45,833 nucleotides of DNA from assembly GCF_003857035.1 (NCBI RefSeq), contig NZ_QGSY01000129.1, forward strand, positions 1 through 45,833. The letters are read 5' to 3'. The translations under genes were made by a program, and so were the position numbers. Shown here one piece after another: positions 7,018 to 15,078 of this stretch. Numbering within the stretch: the first letter of the stretch is position 1; every line of letters starts with the position of its first letter. The DNA comes from Micromonospora arida (GTDB lineage Bacteria; Actinomycetota; Actinomycetes; Mycobacteriales; Micromonosporaceae). Under the pieces are notes generated by a model, which saw only the letters and a program-made list of their open reading frames with translations, was not told the DNA's origin and ran no database searches.

Positions 7018-9003
7018 TCAGCTGCTCAGTGCGGTGATCGTGAGGGTGGTGCGGTAGCTGCCCTTCGCGATGCTGTCCGGGATCTTCAGATCCAGGTCAG
7101 CGCCGAGCTTGGCGCCGCCACGCGGGTGACCCTGCGCGGCCGCGGCGAGCGCGCTGGAGACCGAGAGGCCCTTGCCCTGGTCGTCGAGCGACGACAGGAC
7201 CGCGGCACCGGCCTCGGCACCCGCGCCGGCGTCGAGCACGTACGGGTTCCAGCCGAGGTAGGAGCCGGAGAACTTCTTGTCGGCGTCGGAGAAGTCGCCG
7301 ACGTTGGCCGAGATCGACCACGGGGCGAGTGACCGGCGGCTGTCCGACACGAGGATCGGGTTGATCTTGCCGTTGGCCTGGAAGTAGGTGCCGTTGCGCT
7401 CCTGCGCGGTGCCCAGGTCGACCAGACCGTTGTAGCCGTCGATCGTCCAGCCGAACTCGCCCGGGGCCGGGTTCGGCACGTTGACCTGGATGGCCTGACC
7501 GTCACCGTGGAACGGGTGCACCGTCACGTTGTCGACGATCGAGCCGACCGGCTGGCCCTCCGGGGTGTTGACGCAGGAGAGGCCGGCCTCGACCGACGCG
7601 TTCGGTGCCGCGCAGGTACCGCTGCGCACATTCGCCAGGACCAGCTTGTCGCCGCGCACCTGCACCTTGACGTAGCTGCGGACGTGCTCCTGGTTCTGCA
7701 CCGAGTTGTACCAGTACTTGTTCGGGTCCAGCGGGTCCGGGCCGTTGCCCTTGATGCCGGTGCCGGTGGCGTCCGGCTTCTTGATGTCGTAGTACTTCGA
7801 GCCGGAAGCCGAGTTGGCGGTCACGTAGATGACGCCCCCCGGGCCGGGGAAGACATCGGCGGCACCCGGCTTCTCGGCCGGGTTCTCCTTCTGGCCGTTC
7901 TTGATGGAGTAGCTGCGCGAGTAGCTGTGGTCGTGACCCTGGAGCACCATGTCGATGCCGAGGTTCGAGAAGGCCGTGGTGAAGTCTTCCCGGCGCTGCT
8001 TGTTGTCGGTGTCGGTCGCGTGGCTGGCCGGCGAGTAGATGGAGTGGTGGTAGACCAGCACCTTCCACTTGGCCTCGGAGCCGTGCTTGTTCACCACGTC
8101 GGTGATGTACGAGACGTGCGCGGCGTCGCCGGCGTTGCTGCCGTCGGTCGGCAGCTTGTAGCTGTTGCTGTTGATGTCGATGAACAGCACGTCCTTGTAG
8201 ACGAACCAGTAGTCGCCACCGGACTTGGTGCCCGCCGGGTTCCCGTTGTCGTAGTACGGGGCCGTGCGGTCGGTGTTCGGGGTGAAGTGGTGCTGCTCGT
8301 AGGACTTGCCGCCGACGTCGTGGTTACCGATGGTGGCGACCACGGGGTACTGACGCAGCTGGTCGGGGGCCATGAACGAGGTCCACTGACCCTCGTCGTT
8401 GGCGGACTCGACGTGGTCGCCGCCGGAGACCAGCAGTTCCGCGTTCGGGTTGGCCGCGGTGGCGACCTTCAGGGTGTCCTCCCAGCCGGCCTGGTCCTTC
8501 AGCCGGTCGCCGGAGGAGCCGATCTGCGGGTCACCGAAGAACAGGAAGTCGTAGTCGCCCTCGAAGTCCTGCGTCTTGAAGGCGTACGTCGGGGACCAGC
8601 TGCCCTCGGTACCGACCCGGTACGAGTACGCCGTCTTCTCACGCAGGTTGCTGATCGTGGCGTGCCGGTTGAACCCGGTGGTGGAGGTGTTCGCCGCGCC
8701 GACGGCGTCGAAGCTGACCGCGCCGGCCGGGAACTCGCCGTTGACGATCTCGGCGGTCGGGGCGAGCTGGATCTTCTGCGCGGTGTCGGCGGAGGAGTAC
8801 CAGGTCACGATGCGCTGGGTCTCGTTGGCGCCGACGCCGAGGATCACGCTGCTGATCGTGGTGGACTCGGCCGCGCTCGCGGTGGCCATCAGGCCACTGC
8901 CGAGGGCCGCGCCCAGACCGAGGAACCCGGCTGCGACCCCGGCGACCAGGCGCCGCCGCACGAGCGCGGAGGCCCGTGTCGAGGTGCTCAATGTCATCGA
9001 CAT
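7018..9003 (-). CDS. Secreted purple-acid-phosphatase-like metallophosphoesterase with C-terminal WxL-like domain
   Basis: A 661-residue exported enzyme. The signal peptide has a twin-arginine flavour (VRRRLVAGVAAGFLGLG) and ends at ATASA. An Fn3-like purple acid phosphatase N-domain (about 45-150) precedes the metallophosphoesterase core. Metal ligands are visible in FFGDPQIG (about 157), SGGDHVES (about 197), GNHDVGG (about 226), VYHHSIYS and GHDHSYSRS (about 357). The last ~160 residues are not phosphatase: LVSDSRRSLAPWSISANVGD, then GSYLGWNPYV, LGADLDLKIP and a final YRTTLTITALSS. These match the layout of WxL surface domains. The ATG at 9003 is chosen because AAGGGA precedes it; the frame is open further upstream. 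The DUF916 partner lies downstream. Confidence 0.88.
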   Translation of the reverse strand: MSMTLSTSTRASALVRRRLVAGVAAGFLGLGAALGSGLMATASAAESTTISSVILGVGANETQRIVTWYSSADTAQKIQLAPTAEIVNGEFPAGAVSFDAVGAANTSTTGFNRHATISNLREKTAYSYRVGTEGSWSPTYAFKTQDFEGDYDFLFFGDPQIGSSGDRLKDQAGWEDTLKVATAANPNAELLVSGGDHVESANDEGQWTSFMAPDQLRQYPVVATIGNHDVGGKSYEQHHFTPNTDRTAPYYDNGNPAGTKSGGDYWFVYKDVLFIDINSNSYKLPTDGSNAGDAAHVSYITDVVNKHGSEAKWKVLVYHHSIYSPASHATDTDNKQRREDFTTAFSNLGIDMVLQGHDHSYSRSYSIKNGQKENPAEKPGAADVFPGPGGVIYVTANSASGSKYYDIKKPDATGTGIKGNGPDPLDPNKYWYNSVQNQEHVRSYVKVQVRGDKLVLANVRSGTCAAPNASVEAGLSCVNTPEGQPVGSIVDNVTVHPFHGDGQAIQVNVPNPAPGEFGWTIDGYNGLVDLGTAQERNGTYFQANGKINPILVSDSRRSLAPWSISANVGDFSDADKKFSGSYLGWNPYVLDAGAGAEAGAAVLSSLDDQGKGLSVSSALAAAAQGHPRGGAKLGADLDLKIPDSIAKGSYRTTLTITALSS

Positions 9004-9141
9004 TGTTCCCTTTTCAAATAGAGAAATGGATTGTGCCTTCACCCGACGCTGGGGAAGCAATTCCACGCTTTCGCCGCCCGATGAACCGGCCATGAACGTG
9101 ATCTTGCGAAAGACTGCACTTCACGAACTACTTAGCCCTAC

Positions 9142-10359
9142 TCATGATCCAGAAATGCGCTGCACAAACCAGATCAACCCCATAAGGGACACTGCTGCGG
9201 AAACAGCCCCGGTAGCCCAGAGGCCGGCTTTCGGCGCACGACGGCGCAGCACGAACAGCAGCGGGAAGACGACAGCGATAATCGTCAACTGAACGGCCTC
9301 GATGCCGACGTTGAACACCAGCAGTGACCACAGCAGGGTCCACGACCACGCCGCGTCGATGCCCAGCGCGCCCGCGAAGCCGAGGCCGTGCACGAGGCCG
9401 AAGCAGAACACCACGCCGAGGCGGGCCCAGCCGGCCCGATCCAGGCTGAAGTGGCCGCGCCCGGCCGTCTCCAGGTCGGCCGCGTGCTCACCACGCCGCC
9501 AGATCCCCCACAGGTGCCAACCGGCGACGACGGCGATCGACAACGCGATGATCGGCTCCACGATCACCCCCGGCACCTCGACCAGGCCGAGCGCGGCGAG
9601 CATGAACGTCACCGAGTGCGCCAGGGTGAAGCTGGTGGCCGCGAGCACGATCTCCCGGAGCCGCCGAGACCCGGCGATGAGCGCCAGCAGGAACAGGATG
9701 TGGTCGATCCCGGTCAGCAGATGCTCGGCGCCCAGGAGGAAGAACTCGCCGAACCGCTCGTACCAGGCCTGCGCGGTAGAGAAGGACGGGTTGGCGGCGT
9801 CGAGCGCCGCGCTGCCCGAACGGCCGTCGATCTCGTAGGTGACGATCGTCTTCGTGCCCTTGACGTAGCCCTCGCCATCCGGGAAGAGGCCGCTGCGCAC
9901 CACGTGCTCGTCGACCCGCTCCGGGCAGGTCCAGTCGAGCAGCAGGTCCGCGTACGGCACGCCCTCGCGCTCGCCGATCATCGCGTCACCCACCGGGGTC
10001 GGCCGGCAGTCCGCACCCCCGGAACTCACCGAGAACCGGTCGGAGACGTACCCGAGAACCGCGGACGCGTGACCCTTCAGGGCGGCGGCCTGGGCGGCGG
10101 TGTCGCCCGCCTCGAACGCGGCGGTTCCCGCCCGGAAGAGCGGGTCGTCGTCGCCGGCATCCGCGGCGGACACGACGAGGAGGTCGTATTCGAGCTCCAC
10201 CTCGGTTCGAATGTGACCCTCATCTCCCGCCGCAATTTTCGCGTACACAGTCGACGAGAAACCGTGCGCAGACGCCGGTTCGGCTCCCACAAACGGAATC
10301 ACTGCTGCGGCGAACCCGACAGCGGCGACGATAACGGTACGGCGGATGCGGCCTGACAT
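9142..10359 (-). CDS. HupE/UreJ-family membrane protein with exported N-terminal domain
   Basis: A 405-residue protein. It has a signal peptide (ending near GAEPASAHG), a ~170-residue extracytoplasmic domain rich in acidic residues, and then about six membrane spans with the HupE/UreJ motifs HLLTGIDHILFLLALI (about residue 216) and SFTLAHSVTFMLAALGLVE. Small HupE/UreJ proteins are nickel or cobalt permeases of hydrogenase and urease loci. This longer exported-domain type is common in actinobacteria and its cargo is unknown; no hydrogenase or urease gene is in the window. The start at 10359 is chosen for the GAGGGAG before it, although the frame extends to 10461. It lies 138 bases upstream of the phosphatase on the same strand. 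Confidence 0.87.
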   Translation of the reverse strand: MSGRIRRTVIVAAVGFAAAVIPFVGAEPASAHGFSSTVYAKIAAGDEGHIRTEVELEYDLLVVSAADAGDDDPLFRAGTAAFEAGDTAAQAAALKGHASAVLGYVSDRFSVSSGGADCRPTPVGDAMIGEREGVPYADLLLDWTCPERVDEHVVRSGLFPDGEGYVKGTKTIVTYEIDGRSGSAALDAANPSFSTAQAWYERFGEFFLLGAEHLLTGIDHILFLLALIAGSRRLREIVLAATSFTLAHSVTFMLAALGLVEVPGVIVEPIIALSIAVVAGWHLWGIWRRGEHAADLETAGRGHFSLDRAGWARLGVVFCFGLVHGLGFAGALGIDAAWSWTLLWSLLVFNVGIEAVQLTIIAVVFPLLFVLRRRAPKAGLWATGAVSAAVSLMGLIWFVQRISGS

Positions 10360-10540
10360 TCGACTCCCTCGGTTGGCCAGTGCACGTTGCATGCCGTGGG
10401 TGAACACCAACCCGCGCACCGACGAACCGCCGGAGAACAACTTCCCCGAACGACCGCCCACCGATTAACGGTGACCGGAACTGAGATAGGAATACGAAGA
10501 AGTACGCGCACTTTCCGCCACCACCCGGAGGACGATCACC

Positions 10541-11203
10541 TTGCGCCCCCCGCTTCGGGCCGTTGCCATGCTGGCCGCGACCGCCGCGCTGGTCACCGCC
10601 TGCAACTCCAGCAACGACTGGTCCGAGCCACGTCCCGCGCCCAGCGCCATCGGCACTCTCGGCCCCGGCTTCGTCGACCCCTCCACGAAGCCCGCGCCGG
10701 AGGCGACCATCACCCCGCAGCCCGGCTCGTGGGCCGACGTCCACCCGCCGAAGGACTACCGGGTCGTCCTGTTGACCAGCGGTACGGACAACCCGACCAG
10801 GGCCCTCGTGACGGCGGTGAAGGAGTGGGCCGACGACGAGCACGTCGACCTGAGGACGATCGTCGTCGGCAACGCGCACGACACCGTTCCCAGCATCGCC
10901 AAGGCGATGGAGATGGGCCCGGACCTCATCGTCAGCGCGGGCAACGACCTCATCGACGGGCTCGCGCTGGTCACCCCGAACCATCTGGACGAGAAGTTCC
11001 TCGTGGTCGGCGCGGAACTCGCCGAGCCCACCCACAACGTCACGGCGGTCGACTGGGACGGCGCGTCGTTCCGTGGCGAGGGGCTCGGGATGTCCTCGAC
11101 GTACGACCCGAACTCGTTCACCGCGGACCGGTGCGCGGCGGCCGTCCGGGCGGGCGTGGCCGCCGTCCTCAACGACCTGACCGGGATCGTGGTCTGGCTC
11201 TGA
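10541..11203 (+). CDS. BMP-like (basic membrane protein) substrate-binding lipoprotein, short form
   Basis: A 220-residue lipoprotein with a lipobox LVTAC ending at Cys21 and a Pro-rich spacer. A BMP-type sugar/nucleoside-binding fold follows: YRVVLLTSGTDNPTRAL, MGPDLIVSAGNDLIDGLALV, then FLVVGAELAEPTHNV and a C-terminal AAVRAGVAAVLNDLTGIVVW. BMP proteins normally have ~330-350 residues, so part of the second lobe is missing. It may be a compact sensor rather than a transport receptor. No ABC permease or ATPase gene is adjacent. The start is TTG at 10541, supported by GGAGGA at 10527-10532. It is divergent from the HupE-like gene. Confidence 0.72.
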   Translation: MRPPLRAVAMLAATAALVTACNSSNDWSEPRPAPSAIGTLGPGFVDPSTKPAPEATITPQPGSWADVHPPKDYRVVLLTSGTDNPTRALVTAVKEWADDEHVDLRTIVVGNAHDTVPSIAKAMEMGPDLIVSAGNDLIDGLALVTPNHLDEKFLVVGAELAEPTHNVTAVDWDGASFRGEGLGMSSTYDPNSFTADRCAAAVRAGVAAVLNDLTGIVVWL

Positions 11204-11232
11204 CGCTCGGGCTCCGCCGCGCGGCCGCGCGA

Positions 11233-11265
11233 CCCGGCGCGGAGGCTGTGCACCTCCGCGCCGGG
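11233..11265. terminator. Bidirectional hairpin terminator
   Basis: A 13-bp perfect stem, CCCGGCGCGGAGG (11233-11245) with CCTCCGCGCCGGG (11253-11265), lies between the convergent BMP-like and CE15 genes. Confidence 0.75.
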
Positions 11266-11273
11266 CCTGCGGG

Positions 11274-12953
11274 TCACCCGGCGGAACAGGTGGGGGTCAT
11301 CCCCGCACCGGTGCCACTGCCCTGGTAACCGAACTCGGTCGACTGCCCGGCCGCGATGGCGCCGTTGTAGGCGACATTGGTGAACTGAACGGTCCCGGTG
11401 CTGCCGCTCCGGTTGGCGCTCCAGATGCTGGTGATGCTGGCACCCGACGGCAGGGTCATGGTGACCGTCCAACCGTTGACCGGCGCGGTGCCAGCGCTCA
11501 CCCGCACCGTGGCGACGAAACCGCCCGTCCACTGGTTGACCGACACCGTCGCCACACAGCCACCACCGGTCGGGGGCGGGGTGGTCGGAGGCGGCGTGGT
11601 CGGCGGCGGCGTGGTCGGAGGCGGCGTGGTCGGAGGCGGCGTGGTCGGAGGCGGCGTGGTCGGAGGCGGCGTGGTCGGGCCGTCAGCCAGGACCGGGGTC
11701 GGCCAGTCCCGCCAGTCGGCCAACCGGCCGAGCGCCCTACTGGAAATCCGGATCACGCCCGGCTCGTTGCCCGTCTTCAGCAGGAACTTGCGGATGTTGT
11801 TCTGCAACGGGGTACGCCACTCGGGGCGGTTGGCGCAGTGGCTGCCGTCCTGCACGTCGGACCAGTAGGTGATGTTGTCGCCGGCGCCGAGCGCCTTGTA
11901 GACCTCGGCGCCGCCCAGGGCCGCGACACTCGCCGACCGGGGCCCGAGGTTGGCGATGTGCGGGTTGTCCATGATGAACAGTCCGCGCGGTGCCACCATG
12001 GCGACCATCTCGTGGGTGTCCACCGGGAGCCGGTTCGGGCTGCCGGTGAAGGACCCGAACGCGTCACCCAGCCAGGGTTGCTCTCCGTACGCGCTGCTCA
12101 GGCTCTGCGCGCCCTCACCCGGGATGCCCCGGAAGATGGGGACGCCCGCGCTGCCCGATTCGATCGGCATGGTCAGGGCGATGCGCTGGTCGAACACACC
12201 GACCGCGAAGGCGCCCTTGCCGTAACGGGAGCAGCCGGTGACGCCCATCGCGTCCGCCTTGAGGGTCCTGCCGTCGGACTGCTCGATGACGTCGATGATC
12301 CGACTGACGCCCCACCCCCAGGCGGCGAGCAGTCCGGTGCTGCTCGATGAGCCGTAGATGCTGTAGAACGCGCCCTGCTTGTTGTTCCGGGGAGTGCCCT
12401 CGCGGCCGACTGCCAGTGGGTCGTAACTGATCACGGCAGCGCCGGCGGCCTTGATGGTGGCCGTGTCAGCGCCGAACCCGCCGACGACCACGACGGCCGG
12501 GAACGGACCGGTGCCGCTCGGCAGCTCGACCCGCGCCGAGAAGCTGGTGCTCCTGCCGTTGTGTGTCACGTTGACGGTGACGGTGCTGCTGGACACCGTT
12601 CCGGTGACCGTCGCGGGCTTGGCGGGCTTGTCGCCGAAGACGAACTTCTCGGCAAGCTCCTTGATCTCCGCCCGCCGGCAGCGCCAGTCGGACTTCGCGG
12701 TGATGGTCGTCCCGTTCAGCTTCTTGAAGGGATCGGGAAGCTTGGCGTTGGTGGGCAGCGAGCCCAGGTCAGGCAGACCGGACACGGCGCAGTCGGCACC
12801 CTCGTCCTCCACTGCCGCGGCCAGCGTGCCCACGGCGGCTTGAGCGTTCGTCGTTCGTGTCACTGCCGATACCGATCCGGCGACCGTGAGCGCTGCCAGC
12901 GCCAGCACGACGACCAGGAACCGGGTTCTGGGACGGCCCGAGGGGATGGTCAC
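11274..12953 (-). CDS. Secreted CE15 glucuronoyl esterase with CBM2
   Basis: A 559-residue exported enzyme. After the signal peptide comes a CE15 domain (about 60-400) with the nucleophile motif GVTGCSRYGKGAFAVG (Ser about 241), IPIFRGIPGEGAQS-type loops and the catalytic His in DGSHCANR (about 371). CE15 enzymes cut the ester between 4-O-methyl-glucuronic acid of xylan and lignin alcohols. A (PPPTT)n linker (about 425-457) leads to a CBM2 (about 460-559) with the tryptophans NQWTGGF, NGWTV and SIWSANRSG typical of cellulose/xylan binding. The GTG at 12953 is preceded by GGAAGGAGA; the frame is open upstream to 13046 without conserved sequence. A xylan-type palindrome lies upstream at 13067. 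Confidence 0.92.
   Translation of the reverse strand: MTIPSGRPRTRFLVVVLALAALTVAGSVSAVTRTTNAQAAVGTLAAAVEDEGADCAVSGLPDLGSLPTNAKLPDPFKKLNGTTITAKSDWRCRRAEIKELAEKFVFGDKPAKPATVTGTVSSSTVTVNVTHNGRSTSFSARVELPSGTGPFPAVVVVGGFGADTATIKAAGAAVISYDPLAVGREGTPRNNKQGAFYSIYGSSSSTGLLAAWGWGVSRIIDVIEQSDGRTLKADAMGVTGCSRYGKGAFAVGVFDQRIALTMPIESGSAGVPIFRGIPGEGAQSLSSAYGEQPWLGDAFGSFTGSPNRLPVDTHEMVAMVAPRGLFIMDNPHIANLGPRSASVAALGGAEVYKALGAGDNITYWSDVQDGSHCANRPEWRTPLQNNIRKFLLKTGNEPGVIRISSRALGRLADWRDWPTPVLADGPTTPPPTTPPPTTPPPTTPPPTTPPPTTPPPTTPPPTGGGCVATVSVNQWTGGFVATVRVSAGTAPVNGWTVTMTLPSGASITSIWSANRSGSTGTVQFTNVAYNGAIAAGQSTEFGYQGSGTGAGMTPTCSAG
11581..11678. repeat. 15-bp tandem repeat encoding the PPPTT linker
   Basis: Six full copies of a 15-base unit (GTGGTCGGAGGCGGC on the plus strand), plus a partial copy, lie inside the CE15 gene and encode its proline/threonine linker. 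Only the second copy differs, by one base. Confidence 0.9.
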
Positions 12954-13392
12954 CAGAGGTCTCCTTCCGAGGTGGTGGTTACAGGAAGGGACGAAGCGAG
13001 ATCGATGATCACGATTGCCAGCCACGTCAAGCCTGAGGCGACTCATTGGAGGGTGTCAATGTTTTTCCGAAAGTTTCGGCCCCGAGGATATGGGCCCTCC
13101 CGCGCCTGCAGGACGAATCGCGGACAGCGAAAGCCAGGGGGTACCGTCGGCGGCCCAGCCAGGCTGGCCAAACCACCGATGCCGATGTTCAGCCCCAGCA
13201 GATGTCGTGTCGGAAACATTTCGACGTCCACCGATCTGGCACGGCGGCCAGCGGTCCGGCGCGCCGAGACCTGGGGCCTGACCAGGGCGATCCGACGCCC
13301 GTTACCGGGGGCGCCGGGCCACGTGGATCGGGACGGAATTTCTGATGATCAACAGTTAGAGTGCGGCCAACACCCCCCTCAACGGAGATGAC
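12954..13392. other. Divergent intergenic region, 439 bp
   Basis: The space between the CE15 gene (minus) and the surface-protein gene (plus) holds no convincing gene. The CE15 ribosome site lies at its left end and a xylanolytic-type palindrome at 13067-13079. A weaker related sequence TCGGAAACATTTCGA is at 13210-13224. The promoter for the plus-strand gene is presumably in the AT-richer stretch near 13335-13365. Confidence 0.5.
13067..13079. promoter_or_regulatory. Candidate operator CCGAAAGTTTCGG upstream of CE15
   Basis: This is a perfect 13-bp palindrome (CCGAAA-G-TTTCGG), 114 bases before the CE15 start. CGAA-N-TTCG palindromes are described as sites for repressors of xylanase and xylobiose-uptake genes in streptomycetes (BxlR type). 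Assignment to such a regulator here is inference. Confidence 0.5.
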
Positions 13393-15006
13393 GTGAACCG
13401 CACACCGTCGAAATTCTCGCGCCTCGCCGCGGCGACAGCGCTGCTGGCAACGGCCACCATCTTCAGCGCCCCACACGCGGCGGCTGCCGCCGAGGCGCTG
13501 CCCGAGCTGTTCGTCTCGTTCCACAATGAACCCGTTGCTGAGATCGACAACAACGGCAGCACCGTCGGCATGTACGTCTACAACTACGGCGAGGCCCCGG
13601 CGACGGCGGTGACGGTCACCCTGGACCTGAGCAAGGTCTCCGACGCGGTCACCGCGTCCGTGCCGGATCACAGCGACTGCAAGCTCGCCGACACCAAGGT
13701 CACCTGCAACGTCGGAGCGCTCAACGCCGGCCAGGTCGAGTCCGTCTACCCCCTGACGCTGACCAGCCGCCAAGGTGCCGCCCCCGGCGACGCCGGCTCG
13801 GTCACCGTCACCATCGACGGCGCCGAAGACGACATGGCACCGGGCAACGACACCACCTCGTTCCCGGTCACGGTGCTCCCGTCCGGCCCCGATCTGGTCG
13901 CCGCCGCACAGGACCTGAACGACAAGAAGACGCCGGTCGGCCCGGGTGACACCGTCCCGCTGTATGCGGGCGTCGGCAACGAGGGCGACACCGCCGCCGA
14001 GAACTTCACCGTACGGGTCGGTGTTCCCACCGGCGCCACGTTCGCCGAGCGGTACAGCGACTGCACCTACACCGACTACTACCCGGACGACATCGGCAAG
14101 CCTTACGTGTACGGGCCCAGCGAGGTCACCTGCGCGGTCCCGACGAGCCTCGCACCCGGCGACGGTCTGCTCTTCTACGACGACGAGACCGGGACGTCGC
14201 TCTTCAACATCAACTTTGGCCGCAACCTGGACGGCCCGAGTGAGAACTACGGTTTGGTGAATGTCGCCCTCGCCGGGCAGGAGCGCTCGGCCAAGGGCAG
14301 CACCCGCACCAAGGGCACCGGGCCGTCGTTCGCCGAGGCTGTTCGCAAGCTCGCCGCGAAGGGCGCGAAGGGTGACCTCGCGCGGCAGCGCGCGGCGCAG
14401 GGCGAGCTCGACGAGTCCGACAACTACGCGTTGTTCGGCTTCTGGACCAAGCCGAACACCCTCGACATCTCGGTGACCGCGCCAGCGGTCAAGGGTGCCG
14501 CCGGTCAGACGGTCGACGTCGTCTACGAGGTCGTCAACAACGGTCCCTCCGACGGTGGCGGCCCGTCAGTGATCATCACGGCGCCGACCGGAACGGTCCT
14601 GCTGCCCAACGTGTGGTGCTGGCCCGACGTCCCCGAGCAAGAATCGGCCAAGCTCCAGTGCAACTTCGAGAGCGAGTTCCCGTCCACGGCATCCGGTTGG
14701 GGCCGCATCAGGTCTTCCGTCCAGGTGAAGATCAAGTCCACTCCGGGCACCGATGGCACGATCGTGGCCCGCAGCGTCACCGCGGCGTCCGAGTCAAAGC
14801 CGGAGAACAACACCGCCCGGATCGTCATCACCAGCGGCACTGCCGGCGGCGGTGACGACGAGGGCGGATCGGGTGGCGGCCTGCCCATCACCGGCGCACC
14901 GGCCGCCATGCTCGCCAGCGGCGGTGCGGCAGTGCTCGTGCTCGGCGCCGCGCTGCTCGTGCTGTTCCGCCGTCGCCGCGTGGTGTTGCAGATCCCGCGC
15001 GACTGA
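13393..15006 (+). CDS. LPxTG-like anchored surface protein with DUF11/CARDB-type repeats
   Basis: A 537-residue exported protein. The signal peptide ends near HAAAAAEA. Three immunoglobulin-like beta-domains of the DUF11/CARDB kind follow, each with a phrase such as MYVYNYGEAPATAVTVTLD, YAGVGNEGDTAAENFTVRVG or YEVVNNGPSDGGGPSVIITA. Paired cysteines in each domain may form disulfides. The C-terminus has a Gly-rich stretch, the sorting-like motif LPITG, a membrane span (MLASGGAAVLVLGAALLVLF) and RRRR. Many actinobacterial proteins with this tail are sortase substrates or simply membrane-anchored. No catalytic residues are seen; an adhesive or structural role is inferred. GTG start; a strong terminator follows. 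Confidence 0.85.
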   Translation: MNRTPSKFSRLAAATALLATATIFSAPHAAAAAEALPELFVSFHNEPVAEIDNNGSTVGMYVYNYGEAPATAVTVTLDLSKVSDAVTASVPDHSDCKLADTKVTCNVGALNAGQVESVYPLTLTSRQGAAPGDAGSVTVTIDGAEDDMAPGNDTTSFPVTVLPSGPDLVAAAQDLNDKKTPVGPGDTVPLYAGVGNEGDTAAENFTVRVGVPTGATFAERYSDCTYTDYYPDDIGKPYVYGPSEVTCAVPTSLAPGDGLLFYDDETGTSLFNINFGRNLDGPSENYGLVNVALAGQERSAKGSTRTKGTGPSFAEAVRKLAAKGAKGDLARQRAAQGELDESDNYALFGFWTKPNTLDISVTAPAVKGAAGQTVDVVYEVVNNGPSDGGGPSVIITAPTGTVLLPNVWCWPDVPEQESAKLQCNFESEFPSTASGWGRIRSSVQVKIKSTPGTDGTIVARSVTAASESKPENNTARIVITSGTAGGGDDEGGSGGGLPITGAPAAMLASGGAAVLVLGAALLVLFRRRRVVLQIPRD

Positions 15007-15020
15007 TTCAGCAACAGGTA

Positions 15021-15058
15021 ACAGCGGGGGTGGGCCGACGCTGGCCCACCCCCGCTGT
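15021..15058. terminator. Strong bidirectional hairpin terminator
   Basis: A perfect 16-bp stem, ACAGCGGGGGTGGGCC (15021-15036) with GGCCCACCCCCGCTGT (15043-15058), has a 6-nt loop followed by GTTT. It lies between the convergent surface-protein and sigma-linked genes. Confidence 0.85.
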
Positions 15059-15078
15059 GTTTCCGGTGTCGAGGCCGC

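Noticed and set aside
7507..9021. 504-codon plus-strand frame opposite the phosphatase
   Set aside because: It is Val/Arg/Gly-rich antisense to a gene with complete metal-binding motifs.
11581..11678. 15-bp repeats as a CRISPR-like array
   Set aside because: The units are contiguous without spacers, in frame, and encode a Pro/Thr linker.
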